DNA of 64,000 bases from Micropterus salmoides (Eukaryota > Chordata > Actinopteri > Centrarchiformes > Centrarchidae). Below the pieces are notes generated by a model. It searched no databases. It saw only the letters and a program-made list of their open reading frames with translations, and was not told where the DNA came from. The position numbers and the translations under genes are program-made. The stretch covers positions 2,993,015 to 3,057,014 of the forward strand of contig NW_024041484.1 in NCBI RefSeq assembly GCF_014851395.1, written 5' to 3'. Positions 11,653 to 23,920 of this stretch are shown piece after piece. Positions within the stretch are counted from its first letter, which is position 1. Every line of letters starts with the position of its first letter.

Positions 11653-13667
11653 GTATGTACTATATCAGTCAGGAGCACTGGTTTAACCTCAAACATGTTC
11701 GATATTTCCGATTCAAAATCAGGGTTTCTCCTATACAGTTGGGGACCTTAAGATGTCTTGAATCCAATCCAATAGTGATGAATGGGCCCTCGCACCTTCG
11801 ACGTATGTCGGGGCATGCTGCATCTCCGGCGTAGTCCCTGGAGGTCGATTGATGCGGCTCAGAATTTTCACACGTTTTGGATGCTGCACGAAAGAGTAAA
11901 ACATCACTTCCAGTGTCCCCTATGTGGCGCTAGAGAACACCCACTAATTTTACATTAGATTCCAGAATATGAAGGACTACAAAATGTCACGGAATCACGA
12001 TTGTCACACAGGGCTTACTTCCTGTTGCCAGTAGGTGGCGCAACTCCTAACTAGCATGTAGATGTCCTCAGGCTGAGACTCTTATTTAGGTTTTATAATT
12101 TTTAATGATGCCTAAATATACAGCTATCACTAGGTGGAGAAAGGGCAGCACAATGCTGTGCCGCTGAACAGTTATTAAAATGCGATGTATATATTAGACG
12201 TTGTGGTACACAGCCATTTGTATTTTCAGCAAAAAATTCAGTAAATTCAGTGAATTTGCATTTTTATGTGCATTTATAAAGAAATTATTTTAGAATAATT
12301 TTTCATAGTTTCTCTACAGTTCTGCAATTTTAATTTACAGTCTGAAAAAAGTGTGCTGCAGAATTGTGCTGTTTTCTAACAGTTTGGCTTTGCTGCAAAT
12401 AAACTTTTTCACAAGCATTTAATGCAAAATGCCTGTGAAAAAGACAGATATCGTGATGTATCATTTTAGGATTGCCAAACATTGTCAGAGGCAAACAGTT
12501 GAACAAACAGGTAATACTATACAATATGTTCCACTTCTGCATTAAAACATGTGAAGTGCACTTTTACTGTATAATGCATATTAACAGACTCAAGGTAGCA
12601 TTCATGGTACTCTTCCTTCCTGTGGAGAGAACAGATTTTCCCACCCACCACTGCAGCCTCATTTCTACACAATTACTCACCCTCCGCCCGTTCTCTCCAA
12701 TTAGGAGTAATTTTTAGGCCTAATGCACATTTAGTTTGCTAATGCCATTTTCACTTCAAATGACTTGAGACCAACACAGCTGTCGCTTTATTGTGAGTGT
12801 TGTGGCACAACAAAAGCCCTCTGTACTTGTGCTTCATATGAGCCATGCAGATATACAGTATAATGGCAGCATACGCACAAAAGAAGGCGTACGCCACTTT
12901 CTAACTTTTGGGATTTACAGTAAAAACAAACTTGACGGGAGAGTGTGTTCCCTTGAGGACGCACATATAAACTGGAGAAATGTCAAACTGCGACTCATAT
13001 GGCAGAGAGATGAGTATTATATAAAACTTTGTATAATATTTAGTAGAAAAAAGCCATTCTTAAACAAATAAACACCCATTTAATTGATAGTCTCTCAAGT
13101 GCACAATTAAAAGAACATGATTTAAAGAGGTAGTATTATGCAGTCAGTGGACATAAAGTTTTTACTGTGATGTAGAGACAGAACTCAGTTAAAACTTAAG
13201 GAGGAGCTGCACCAATATGCAATATGACAAAATATAGTTTTTTTTTTTTAAATTAAACCATGTAAACCTGTTCTGGTACAACCCCTAAATAAGATTTTGA
13301 ACCTGCAAATGAGCATAACACCACCTCTTTAAGAAATATTTTTAAATGAGATCTTTTCAGAACAACCCAAAACCTATTTGATTTAATTTAATCTGTAATT
13401 AATACTTGCTTGCTATGAAATTCATTCATTAATAAGGGGAACAGCAGGACACATTACGTTTAAACTGCTGTGTTTTTGATACCTCAGTCGAGCAAATACA
13501 AGTGCATAGTTTCATATATTAGCACCTTTTTCATACACACGCCACACGCATTGCGCCAGCATGTGGATGTGATGCCTTGCTTGTAAAAACTATGGAAGTA
13601 TGGAAAAATGTAACAGTATTTTCAATGTACTCATGGTGCACTCGCCGCTGGAACATGCAGCGACTAA
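11653..13667. other. Inferred intron 2, with dispersed-repeat sequence
   Basis: The stretch 11750-12080 (GTGTCCCCTATGTGGCGCTAGAG, then GGCTTACTTCCTGTTGCCAG and AGTAGGTGGCGC) looks like a dispersed fish repeat. The remainder is A+T-rich with no recognised exon. Confidence 0.4.
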
Positions 13668-14167
13668 NNNNNNNNNNNNNNNNNNNNNNNNNNNNNNNNN
13701 NNNNNNNNNNNNNNNNNNNNNNNNNNNNNNNNNNNNNNNNNNNNNNNNNNNNNNNNNNNNNNNNNNNNNNNNNNNNNNNNNNNNNNNNNNNNNNNNNNNN
13801 NNNNNNNNNNNNNNNNNNNNNNNNNNNNNNNNNNNNNNNNNNNNNNNNNNNNNNNNNNNNNNNNNNNNNNNNNNNNNNNNNNNNNNNNNNNNNNNNNNNN
13901 NNNNNNNNNNNNNNNNNNNNNNNNNNNNNNNNNNNNNNNNNNNNNNNNNNNNNNNNNNNNNNNNNNNNNNNNNNNNNNNNNNNNNNNNNNNNNNNNNNNN
14001 NNNNNNNNNNNNNNNNNNNNNNNNNNNNNNNNNNNNNNNNNNNNNNNNNNNNNNNNNNNNNNNNNNNNNNNNNNNNNNNNNNNNNNNNNNNNNNNNNNNN
14101 NNNNNNNNNNNNNNNNNNNNNNNNNNNNNNNNNNNNNNNNNNNNNNNNNNNNNNNNNNNNNNNNNNN
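13668..14167. other. Assembly gap (500 N)
   Basis: Exactly 500 N, the same size as the other two gaps, so the true length is unknown. Confidence 0.99.
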
Positions 14168-15198
14168 TGTAGCTGACTGTGAATGAGAATTTATTTTGCG
14201 ATACTGTGGGGTGACACATCTAATAGGCATTAGCTATCATTCTTGCTTTGACTGTGCTGGTGCTGCTTCAGTATACGTTGAAATTGGATGAGACTGTGTA
14301 GTCGAAAAGGCTGAGAGAAAGCAGGATAATTGGACTCCTATGGATGGGAAAACTGCAGTATGTGGCAAATCTGAGCAACAAGCCCCGTGTCAGGGCATAT
14401 TAAATGGAGCTAGGTCATCTGTAATTATGCCCCTGTTGCAAGGAGAAAGACATATGATCATTCTGTTGCAGTTTTGGAAGCTTTTCAACCACCATTTTGA
14501 TGTGAACACTTGGGCCACCAAAAGGAGACCCGCTGCTGACTCAGGCCTGTCTCTTTCATTTTTGAGATTGTTTTCCCACATTGAGAACTGATTGTTTAAT
14601 CCCCCCACTTCTATATACACAAAGTGGGCAGGGGGCTTTCCCCAGAGTCTTACCTTTTCTTTCTTTATTGGTAGTAGCAAATAGCAGTAGTAACTGCAAA
14701 TAAATTGAATGCCTTCAGTCATTCTCTACAGCAAGGAGCAAATAATCTCAGCTGTAGGGGAAACTCACAGAGTCACCCTGGAATAATTGCTTCAAACAAA
14801 TGAGTTCTTGGAGGTCCGTTAGGCAAGTATTTCTCCCATCAAGCAGTTTGTGATACTGAGGGCCAAGCTGTCAAATGAGGATTCAACCCATATCCATGGC
14901 CTTGATGATTACCTCGACTTAAAGATAGAGACGCAGTTTGTTCATGTCACATACACAGATCCTGGATCATCTGCTGGATTGTCAGGAGTCTGTGACTGAC
15001 CGTTCTAGCTATATAGTGGAAACTGTATTTAAATTCCAAAATACTTTATTTTGCACAAGGGCACAAGCTCATTATGATGAGATATACAGTGTGGTGTTAG
15101 TTACATTATACATTAGAGCATGAATGCATGTTAAGTGTTCCAGAAGCAGGACAGCCATACTGTGTACATCAAGGACAGTTTTCAAGTAATTATTGTGC
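14168..15198. other. No recognised feature
   Basis: Open frames of about 80-110 codons overlap on opposite strands and match no known family. No splice-bounded exon was identified. Confidence 0.5.
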
Positions 15199-15335
15199 AG
15201 TGTTGGGCAAGTTACTTCCAAAATGTAATACATTATAGATTTCTACCTACTGTCATTTGAGGGTAATTAGTTACAATATTACAGTCTCAGAATTGTAATG
15301 CTTTACACTACTTTTGCATTACTTTTGAGTTACTG
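15199..15335 (+). mobile_element. hAT-like MITE fragment
   Basis: The opening CAGTGTTGGGCAAGTTACTT, followed by TAATTAGTTACAATATTACAG, is the end sequence of a very common fish MITE. The right end was not found. Confidence 0.5.
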
Positions 15336-15769
15336 TCCCTACCATTTAATGGGCGCGTTATGCTGTGCTGCATAGGTGTGTTCCAGTGATGTGAAGAGTT
15401 ATATCTGCGGATCGGGTGGGTCTTTGTCATAAAAATGAACCTCCCCTTTTTAATAGCGGGGGAGGGGGGGGTTGGCAAAATCGGGTGAATCATCTCCCCA
15501 TTAAGAAAGACGCTGTGCGCATTTAGGCACACGGTACAGCAGCATAACATCACTGATTATTTGAACTTCCTGACGCTCTGACAGGATTGGTCAGGATGAA
15601 CTGACAGCAGCCTCTCTGATCATGAAAGTAATTCGTTAAAGCACAAACACTATAGAAATCTATTTATGCATGATCCATCAGGGGAGCTGCCATCTTGTTA
15701 AGAGGAGCCGAGCTCCCCCGTAGTTTGCACCCTGCCTACAATCTCGAGCAACAGTTCAATTTTCAATTC
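15336..15769. other. No recognised feature
   Basis: Contains a G-rich run (about 15460-15472). No family was recognised. Confidence 0.5.
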
Positions 15770-16570
15770 AATTCAGTTTTATTCAATTTTATTTATATAG
15801 CGCCAAATCACAAAAACAGTTATCTCACAGCGCTTTTCATAAAAGAGCAGGTCTAGACCATACTCTATGATGCTATTTACAGAAGCCCAACAATTCCCAC
15901 CAAGAGCAGCACTAGGCGACAGAGGCAAGGAAGAACTTCCTTTTAAGAGGCAGAAACCTCGAGCAGAACCATGGCTCAGGGTGGGGGGGCCATCTGCCTC
16001 GACCGGTTGGGGGTGAAGGAGAGAGAGAGACAGGGCAAGATAGGAACAGAAAGAAAGAGCGAAAGAGAGAGGGATGGAAGGAGAGAGAGGGGAGGGAGGC
16101 AGCCTACACAATATATACACAGAGGTACAGACAGTAAAGGTGATGTTGCTATAGACTAAATGAAAAATGGTACAGATATTTTATAGTAGTGTTAATGATA
16201 ATAATCGTAATGTTAATGATTATAATAACAATAATAACAATAGGACTAGTAACAATAATTGTAGCAGAGGGTGTCGAGCAGGAACACGGGGGCAGCAGGT
16301 GACCCGCAACCACAGATCCAGACTCCACAGCTCCAGAGCCAGAAACACCTGCAGGAAGTGATAGGAGGAGAGAGGAGAGGGACGAGAAAGCACAAGACTA
16401 CCGGAAAGGGGAGAAGTTGTGTTAATAACATGCAATAATGGGATGAGGTTGCATACAGAGGGAGAGAAAATAGAGGAGAGAGGAGCTCAGTGCATCATAG
16501 GAAATCCCCCGGCAGTCTAGGCCTATAGCAGCATAACTAAGGGATGGTTCAGGAGTCACCTGAGCCAGCC

Positions 16571-17815
16571 CTAATTATAAGCTTTATCAAAGAGGAAAGT
16601 CTTAAGCCTACTCTTAAATGTGAAGATGGTGTCTGCCTCCTGAACCCAAACTGGAACCTGGTTCCACAGGAGAGGAGCTTGATAGCTGAACGCTCTGGCT
16701 CCCATTCTACTTTTGGAGACTCTAGGAACCACAAGTAACCCTGGATTCTGGGAGCGCAGTGCTCTGGTGGGGTAGTAAGGTACTATGAGCTCTTTAAGAT
16801 AAGATGGTGCCTGACCATTAAGAGCTTTGTAGGTAAGAAGAATGATTTTAAATTATATTCTGGATTTTACTGGAAGCCAATGCAAAGAAGCTAAAATAGG
16901 AGAAATATGATCTTTTCCTGGTTCCTGTCAGAACACGTGCTGCAGCATTCTGGATCAGCTGAAGAGTTTTAATGGACTTTTTTGAGCAGCCTGATAATAA
17001 GGAATTGCAGTAATCCAGCCTAGAAGTAACAAATGCATGGACTAGTTTTTCTGCATCATTTTTAGACAGGATATTCCTGATTTTCACAATATTACGTAAG
17101 TGAAAGAAGGCGATCCTTGAAATTTGCTTAATGTGAGACTTAACCGACATGTCCTGATCAAAGATAACTCCAAGATTCCTCACAGTGGTGCTGGAGGCCA
17201 GGGCGATGCCATCAAGGGAAACTATATCTTTAGATAATGTGTCACGGAGGTGCTTGGGCCCCAGAACAATAACCTGAGTTTAACATTAGAAAATTACAGG
17301 TCATCCAGGTTTTAACATCCTGAAGGCATATTTGAAGTTTAGCTAACTGATTAGTTTCATCTGGCTTGATCGATAGATATAACTGAGTATCATCTGCATA
17401 ACAATGAAGGTTTATGGAATATTTCCTGATAATATTGTCTAAAGGAAGCATATATAAAGTGAAGAGGATTTGTCCAAGGACAGATCCTTGAGGAACTCCA
17501 TGACTAAATTTGGCGTGCATGGAGGACTCATCGTTAACATGTACAAACTGAAATCGATCTGATAAATAGGACTTAAACCAGCTTAGAGCGGTTCCTTTAA
17601 TGCCAATGAAATCTCTGCAAGAGGATCTGATGGTCAATGGTACCAAATGCAGCACTAAGATCTAATAAAACCAGTACAGAGACAAGTCCTTTGTCTGATG
17701 CAATAAGGATGTCATTAGTAATTTTCACCAGTGCTGTCTCTGTGCTATGATGAGCTCTAAATCCTGGTTGAAAATCCTCAAATAAACTATTGCTCTGTAG
17801 AAAGTCAGATTTCTA
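16571..17815 (-). pseudogene. LINE ORF2 fragment: reverse transcriptase palm and C-terminus
   Basis: It starts abruptly with FLQSNSLFEDFQPGFRAHHS, then RT motif A (LLDLSAAFGTIDH, where relatives have D in place of G). A frameshift follows near 17650, then motif B' VPQGS and motif C YADD. A short deletion near 17280 (about 10 bases relative to the 52-kb copy) breaks the frame again after NFLMLNS. The C-terminal part (SRLDYCNSLLSG, NAAARVLTGTRKR) follows, with a terminal KAYN and stop at 16571. The endonuclease domain is absent. It is non-functional. Confidence 0.85.
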
Positions 17816-18691
17816 GAAATGAGAGCTGTTCCTTCCCAAGTGGGATGGATGCCGTCTCTCCGGATCAGACCAGGTCTTCCCCAGAAAGTCTGCCAATGAT
17901 GAACAAAGCCCACATCGTTTGCTGGACACCACCTCGACAACCAGCAGCGGAATGACGACATGCGGCCATACATGTCATCACTGGTCAGATTTGGCACGGG
18001 TCCAGAGAAAACTACGGTGTCCGACATTGTTTTTGCATATGTACCCACCGACTCAACATTAATCTTAGTGACCTCCGAGTGGTGTAACCCGGGAGTCATT
18101 ACCGCCGACGTGAATAACAATCTTACTGTATTTACGTTTATCTTTAGCCAGCAGTTTCAAATAGGACTCAATGTCGTCCGCTCTGGCCCCACGGATGCAC
18201 TTAACTATGGCCGCTGGCTTTGCTAACTTCACATTTCTTAAGATAGAGCTGCCAATAATCAGAGTTGGTTTCTCAGCGGGTGTGTCGCTGAGTGGGGAAA
18301 ATCTGTTAGAAACGTGAACAGGTTGGTGATGACCCGTGGGCTTTGAATGCTTACGACTATTCCTCCTTCAGACAGTCACCCAGCCACCCCTTCCTGGCTG
18401 CTCAGGAGATCCCGGGGGACGGCTACCACAGGCTAACTCAGGTCGTTCCGCACCGACTACCTGGGACTTTCTAGCTACAGTAGCTAAAGACTGATCTACC
18501 AAGGTGCGGAGCCGGACTTCTAAATCACTGAGCCTCACCTCCATGTCTAAAAATAAACTACACTTGTTACACGTACCATTACCGCTAAAGGAGGCAGAGG
18601 AGTAATTGAACATCTGACACACCGAGCAGGAGAAAGTAGGAGAGCGAGATGGAGAAGGAGAAGCCATCGCTAGCTGCTGAGCTAATGTCAC
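17800..18691 (-). pseudogene. LINE ORF1: zinc-finger plus SGNH esterase domain, disrupted
   Basis: The N-terminal frame (18691-18371) has a CX2C-X15-CX2C finger (C22, C25, C41, C44) followed by a short heptad-like helix (MEVRLSDLEVRLRTL). A TGA at 18368-18370 interrupts it, but the same frame continues into an SGNH hydrolase-like domain. Block I is IIGSSI (18242-18259) and block III is GGND (18095-18106). After a one-base shift near 18086-18093, block V is DGIHP (17842-17856), so all the hallmark blocks remain. Esterase-bearing ORF1 proteins are known from CR1/L2-group LINEs, including zebrafish L2 elements. The ORF1 protein is thought to bind the element RNA or membranes. This copy is inactive because of the nonsense codon, the frameshift and the truncated C-terminus. 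Confidence 0.8.
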
Positions 18692-18989
18692 TAACAGCTA
18701 AACTAAAGTACTGTAGCATTTCGAACCACTATGAGATTGAACAGCAGTCACCAAAAGATGGAAATAAGTGTGAGTGCTTAGGCAAAATTACTGTAAGAAT
18801 AAGTGCGTGACGGACAGTTGGCCGCTGTAATCTAACAAATTTATCTGATATTTAGCGAGAGCAGCACAACACGCTACCAACACACAAGCACCGGAAACAG
18901 AAATGAGTCAACACGCTTACCGCAGTACGTCAGCAACCCAGGAAATAGCATTACTCGTGATCTTTTACTTGAAATATTCAATGCCGAGA

Positions 18990-19270
18990 TATATAAAAGG
19001 GGGTCTGGGGGTCCTCTAGAAAATTTTGAGCATTAAACGCATTAATTTCCTGCATTCTGCACAAATTTATGGTAGAATTGTCTTTATTTATATGAAGTTA
19101 TTCAGGTGATAGTTCAAATCATATACTGCAGAAATCATCACCTTGTTTTTTTAGATTAAGTAACTTTTTTTGGACAATACCTATTTGTTTCTTCTATATT
19201 TACATTGCATTGCATGTTTACGTATTGTGCAAATAAATCTTTCTCTAAAGCATAAAGCAGTAACTTTTAC
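18990..19270 (+). repeat. Dispersed repeat A, copy 2
   Basis: It opens with GGGGGTCTGGGGGTCCTC, then the GAGCATTAAACGC..TTAATTTCCTGCATTCT block and the TTCTTCTATATTTACATTGC block shared with copies 1 and 3. Confidence 0.6.
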
Positions 19271-20289
19271 TAGCGGCCAAATCGGCGGCTGTAACATGGT
19301 GGATCAATATATTTGACCGTCTCAACCCGAGCAAAATGACTCGTTTCGCCATCAGAATGTGATCCATTTGGTCGATAACATTTGAAAAGGCTGCACCAGC
19401 CGCACGTATACAATTTTACCCCCATTCACGTTAGCAGGGATCTAAACCGGAAGTTAGCCTGCACAGTCTACGCTGTAGCGCTACTGCTGACTAGCGTTTG
19501 GGGGTGTAATCGCAGAATGACGGGGACACTGGCGCACAAGTATAAATGCATGGCTACGTGCGTAGCCTACAGCGTAGCTACACAGGAGTATAAATCAAGC
19601 TTTAAGGCTGCTTGAAATATAGTATTATATACAGTAGTATTGGCTCGAAAGCAGCAGGGATAAGGAGTTGAGCTCCGGTTTGTTTTTTCCTCGCCCGGTG
19701 ATCGGCCCATCTGGGTGATGTAAGTTTATTGTGCTTTAGCATATTGGATGTTTCCACTCACAAAACGGTACCCTACAACTGCGGTGCAACACCAACACAC
19801 AGACACCGTCCTCATCTCATACACAACTGTCTCTCCGTTGCTGTTGTAACATTAACTCACCAGGAACCTGCAGCGGGTGTTCCAGCTCTGCAATTCCATT
19901 AGCGCTCCCCATAGTGTGACTGACTCGTACGCCGCTCCGCTTGTTATGCTAACCTCAGCGCCACTACCCTCAGCCTCAACCGCCGAGTTATTCGAATCTC
20001 TGGCTTTCTGAATTTCAGACACTTGCCCATTCAGAGACAACCAGCTAACGTTATCTTGTTAGTAGCACGTCAGAGATGTTTTGTTTTGTTTCCTAACAAA
20101 TGACTTATTCGTGCAAGAGCTTGTGCACTGCGAACACCCCACAGTCCAGACCGTAAAGCTAAACACTGACGTAAACAGGAACCTTACCTGTACTGCCATT
20201 TAACATCCAAGTCACACCAAATGGAGAAAATGATAAAGTCACACACACAGAAAGTATATATTTATGATGTTTTGGCATTTATTTAATCC
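19271..20289 (-). mobile_element. DNA-transposon-derived sequence, class uncertain
   Basis: The segment 19440-19620, with its TAGCCTACAGCGTAGCTACAC and GAGTATAAATCAAGC motifs, resembles the end of a fish MITE. On the minus strand, 20040-19857 is an open frame (MSLNGQVSEIQ..) ending at a consensus donor CTG|GTGAGTT. It may be a first exon of a hAT-type transposase or a hitch-hiking host exon. I cannot assign it. Confidence 0.35.
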
Positions 20290-20423
20290 TCTGAAAGGAC
20301 AAGAAAAAATTTAAGACCTTGGTAAACGAAATTTAATACTTAATTTAAAACTTTTAAGGCCTTATTTTTGGAATATGAAATTTAAGACTTTTAAAATACT
20401 TTTAAGACCCCGCAGGTACCCTG
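20290..20423 (-). mobile_element. hAT-like terminus
   Basis: Read on the minus strand, the end is CAGGGTACCTGCGGGGTCTT, followed by repeated CTTAAAAGT/TCTTAAATTT units. That is the layout of a common fish hAT-like terminus (CAGGGTTCC..GCGGG.TCTTAAA). The partner terminus was not identified. Confidence 0.5.
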
Positions 20424-21093
20424 TATCAACTTGAGCAAAAACAGATGCAAATCACTGGCTAAACATGACACTACAGAATAATTGGACAGTCCAACCTATG
20501 AGTAATTTGGGGTTAGAAGAGTGTTTCAATAAAAAATGCAAATAAATGAAATAATTGTCGGTGGATGTCAGATGATTGGCAGGAAGCATCTCAGCACACT
20601 AAATGGAGTAATCTGTATTTGATCTGTACAAAACGGCTTTTACGTATTTATTCTCTTTATTTCCCAAATGTTTATGTTTGACATTTAAAAACCCAGGAAA
20701 ATTTAATCACCCTCTGAACAGGCTGCTACGCACTGCACAGCTGTTGAAGTAGTGTATATGTGTGTGTGTTTGTATGTGTGTACCTGAAGAGATGCTAAAA
20801 GGAACAGCTGAATGAAGTAGTGATTGGAATGCCAGTTTCATATTAAAGTTCATTTTTGAACAGGTGGGACATGAGGACTGTACTTACACAGCACCTTTCT
20901 ACGTGCTAGACTTTACAACACCTATATATAACACCTCTAGTCTTTTGACCACTTAATTCTCTTACAACACATGGCACATTCACCCCATTCACTCACTTAT
21001 GACAGAGGCTATCATGCAAGGTTCCAACTGCTCATCAGAAATAGAAACTAATACATTCACACACACACAGCTGACAGCCGCCCAGCCTGAGTC
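20424..21093. other. Mostly unrecognised; possible SINE tail
   Basis: The segment 20880-20975 (GCACCTTTCTA..TCTTTTGACCACTTAA) resembles the antisense tail of the SINEs at 47.9 and 52.2 kb. The rest is unassigned. Confidence 0.35.
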
Positions 21094-21410
21094 ACGGTTC
21101 TGTTCTAAGTTTCTGTTAAAAGGGAATTTCTTCTTGCCTGTGTCACCAAGTGCTTGCTCATGGTTGGAATTTTTGGGTCTCTGTTAAAAATAGGATAATA
21201 GAACATCAGAGGGAAAATAAAAAAAATCAAACAACTTTCCTTTATAACCATAAAAGCGGTTTTCTGGAAGGACCGCTGGGTGTTGTGTTGGAAAAAAGGT
21301 TTGGACGGTGAGGGCATGGCTGAGAGCGGTGTATTCAGTACATGTTCAGTGAGCAGGGCCATCGACTGTGCTGAAGGGCAGGAGGAGGTCCTATGCTAGA
21401 CAATTATTTG
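21094..21410 (+). repeat. Composite repeat (L2-type tail plus unknown block), copy 1
   Basis: The first 100 bases match part of the L2 3' UTR (AAGTTTCTG, CCAAGTGCTTG, GGGTCTCTGTTAA). A block beginning GTGTTGTGTTGGA and ending CCTATGCTAGACA follows. The second block recurs 2.2 kb downstream with only about four differences over roughly 120 bases, by eye. Confidence 0.75.
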
Positions 21411-23128
21411 TGAAATGTGACACTGCTGCCACTTGTGATCAACATGTAAGCAGTGCTCACATATTGCCTGCGTGGAAGTTGTATTGGGGAGATTTGGACT
21501 CTTGTCCTCAATATTGTAAAAATCCTGACTATAGCCATGCAGTGCTACTGGTAAAAATATTTAATTTTACATTTAATCACTTCATTACATCAGCCAGTAC
21601 TCTACATACTCTGTCAGTTCAACTAGTTAGCTTTCACAAGGATGATAGATAGTGGGGCCACCCTGTATTTAATTGATTGGAACAAAAGTGAACCTTTAGT
21701 ACCTAACCAACCTAAAGAGCCTGTCAATGACAGGTCCCCACAAAGACAGTGACACAAAGTGTGTGTGCGCACATGCATGTAGCCATGTGTGCTAATGATT
21801 TGAGAATTTCCCAGGGTGTTGTTGGGAGGGCAGAAGCAGCCTCTTCAGCTTCGATTATGTATCCTCTTTTATTCAATCATTGCATTGCTCTATAGCTGAC
21901 ATTTGGTCAATATTGCAATCTTCTAGAGATAAGAATATGCCAGACAGCCTGCTGCACAGAATTCCACTAGCCCTCAACGTTACATTTGGCTTCAGATTGA
22001 TGTACTAAAACAAGATATTGAGTGAGAAACAACAATTTGATGACTATCTCCCAGTTTTATTCTGGCCTTTGAATGATATTCCTGATCACAGTCAACAGTT
22101 TATACATTCCTTAATGTTTATGATTTAAACATGAAATCTGCCCACATGATGCCCGTAATATGTCCAAGAATGTTTCTAAATGCTTAGGTAGTATATTCTT
22201 TATATTGGAATATTCCCATTAAAATGCAACTCTAGCAATGATCTTTTCATCTTATATTTAGCATTAAAGATAACATTTTGTGCTTATTTCGAGCTCTATA
22301 TTTTTTTCTGGGACACCACTAGAGTAGCTTTGCATGATTCACATTCACAAAATAAATGCTTTTTTATCCAAGAGGGTCCCACTGCAGCACCTCAGACTTC
22401 CCTCCTCAGGCCATCTCTCCTCAGGCCCCTCTCACTGCAAGTATTAGGATGTAATGTAAATAAATCATTCATTCATTAATATCTGAATATGATTCATGCA
22501 CAATCAGTGATCAGCTATAGCATAATTAAATAACCTCGGACATCCTAACTTGCTTGCGCCTAATGAGCACCACAGGCTAAAACGCAGTAAATTGCAAGCT
22601 AATCTTAGCTAACTCGCTAACCTCTCTGGGAAATTTCTGAACCAGCAGTGTAGTAGTAGCAAGTAGCAAGTACCCTTGCCAAAAAATTTGAAAATTTTTT
22701 GGGAATGTAGATCTAATATGAGTGAAGATTCAGCAACTGGAATGCTTATTTCTTACCTCAAATGTGTTCAGAAACAGATTTTGGTGGACTGCTAAGATGA
22801 AATAATACAATATATACAATGAATGCTTTACTCATGCTCAAGCCCCATTGGCTCACAGACATTAGGGGACCCAGGAGGGAGGACTGCAGTTGGACTCTTC
22901 TCTATAAGCCCACTTTCTTCTGATTGGTCAACTTCCAGAAGCATGCCAAGGGGCAGCATCTGTTGTTCTATCTATATCTATATCTATCTATAGCTCTGGG
23001 TGCTGCCTCTTGGCAGAGTGTGGAGCAGTGTTTCTGGGGGCTGAGGCTTGCTGATTACTAAATAACAAAAACACACCATTAATCGCTGATTTTGGTGAAA
23101 CTGGATCAAATGTATTTTTATTAGTCAG
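21411..23128. other. No recognised feature; TATC microsatellite
   Basis: Contains a short TCTA/TATC run at about 22968-22993. No gene or family was recognised. Confidence 0.5.
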
Positions 23129-23280
23129 GGTGGCAATGGCACAATTGATAAGACACATGCCGACAGTGTGAAAGATCCAAGTTCAGTTCCCACTGTGACC
23201 CATTCCCCATTGTGTCCCTGAGCAAGACTCTTGACCCATTGTTGCTCAAGAGGCGTGCAACCTCTGACATAGCAATTGTG
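23129..23280 (+). mobile_element. tRNA-derived SINE, family 1, copy A (3'-truncated)
   Basis: It has the family-1 head (TTGATAAGACACATGCC, then GTTCAGTTCCCACTGTGACC). The central TGTGTCCCTGAGCAAGAC block and GAGGCGTGCAACCTCTGAC follow. It ends at ATAGCAATTGT, where it joins composite repeat copy 2 without the usual tail. Confidence 0.75.
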
Positions 23281-23615
23281 GTTCTGTTTAAAGTTTCTGC
23301 CTGTTAAAAGAGAGTTTTTGCATGCCTACTCATGTGCTTGCTCATGGTGGGAATTGTTTGTCTTTTTTAATAGGATAATAGGACCGGACACCCACCCCAA
23401 AAAAAAACAACCTTTCCTTACTGTAAAAGCACTTTCTGTGAGACATACTGAACAACCTACAGCTCTAGTTCAGCGATGGAACTACCTTGGGGTGTTGTGT
23501 TGGACAAAAGGTTGGACGGTGAGGGCATGGCTGAGAGCGGTGTATTCAGTACATGTTCAGTGGGCAGGGCCATCGACTGTGCTGAACGGCAGGAGGAGGT
23601 CCTATGCTAGACAGA
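23276..23615 (+). repeat. Composite repeat (L2-type tail plus unknown block), copy 2
   Basis: It has the same order as copy 1: an L2-type 3' UTR piece (23276-23370) and a spacer, then the near-identical block (about 23493-23612). The spacer differs more than the block does. Confidence 0.75.
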
Positions 23616-23920
23616 TCCTTTCATGACATCATGAAGGGTGCCTAATTCAGACGGCGTGTTTACTGAAAGACTGAGCAAGAGAATAAAAGAGAGGATATTT
23701 GTTTGGGGGTCTTGTTTTGATTCTCACCTTTTTATTTGGCCTGGATTATTATTATTATTTATTATTATATTTATTTGTCTGTGGACTTCTGAGCTACTGG
23801 TATGCTTTGCTGGATTCTTTTACTTTGTTTGGAATACCTGCTTGAATTCTTTGGGCATTGCCATATTGTAAGTTTTTATTTTTGTGTTTTGTCACTAAAC
23901 TCTTAGGAACTGGACCTCGG
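23616..23920. other. No recognised feature
   Basis: T-rich sequence with a short ATT run (23744-23772). Confidence 0.5.

Larger units (their letters stand above)
15770..18930 (-). mobile_element. L2/CR1-like LINE with esterase ORF1, internally deleted
   Basis: On the minus strand the order is a 5' region (about 18930-18692), ORF1 (18691-17810), the ORF2 RT part (17815-16571), a 3' UTR and a 3' tail ending GGCGCTATATAAATAAAA near 15790-15800. ORF1 joins the RT palm domain directly, so the ORF1 end, the whole apurinic-like endonuclease and the start of ORF2 are deleted at about 17808-17818. Where it overlaps the 52-kb copy the two look nearly identical by eye, so the family was active recently. 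The 3' UTR includes a GA-rich tract and an AAT-rich tract (16190-16260). Confidence 0.88.

Noticed and set aside
12470..12512. Candidate second coding exon of arhgef39 between TTTTAG and GTAATA
   Set aside because: The phase-0 frame, required by the donor of the first coding exon, hits a stop. The other frames do not resemble a DH domain.
13577..14230. Long open frames of 184-209 codons on both strands
   Set aside because: They are almost entirely undetermined bases from the 500-N gap. The same applies to frames over 40684-41323.
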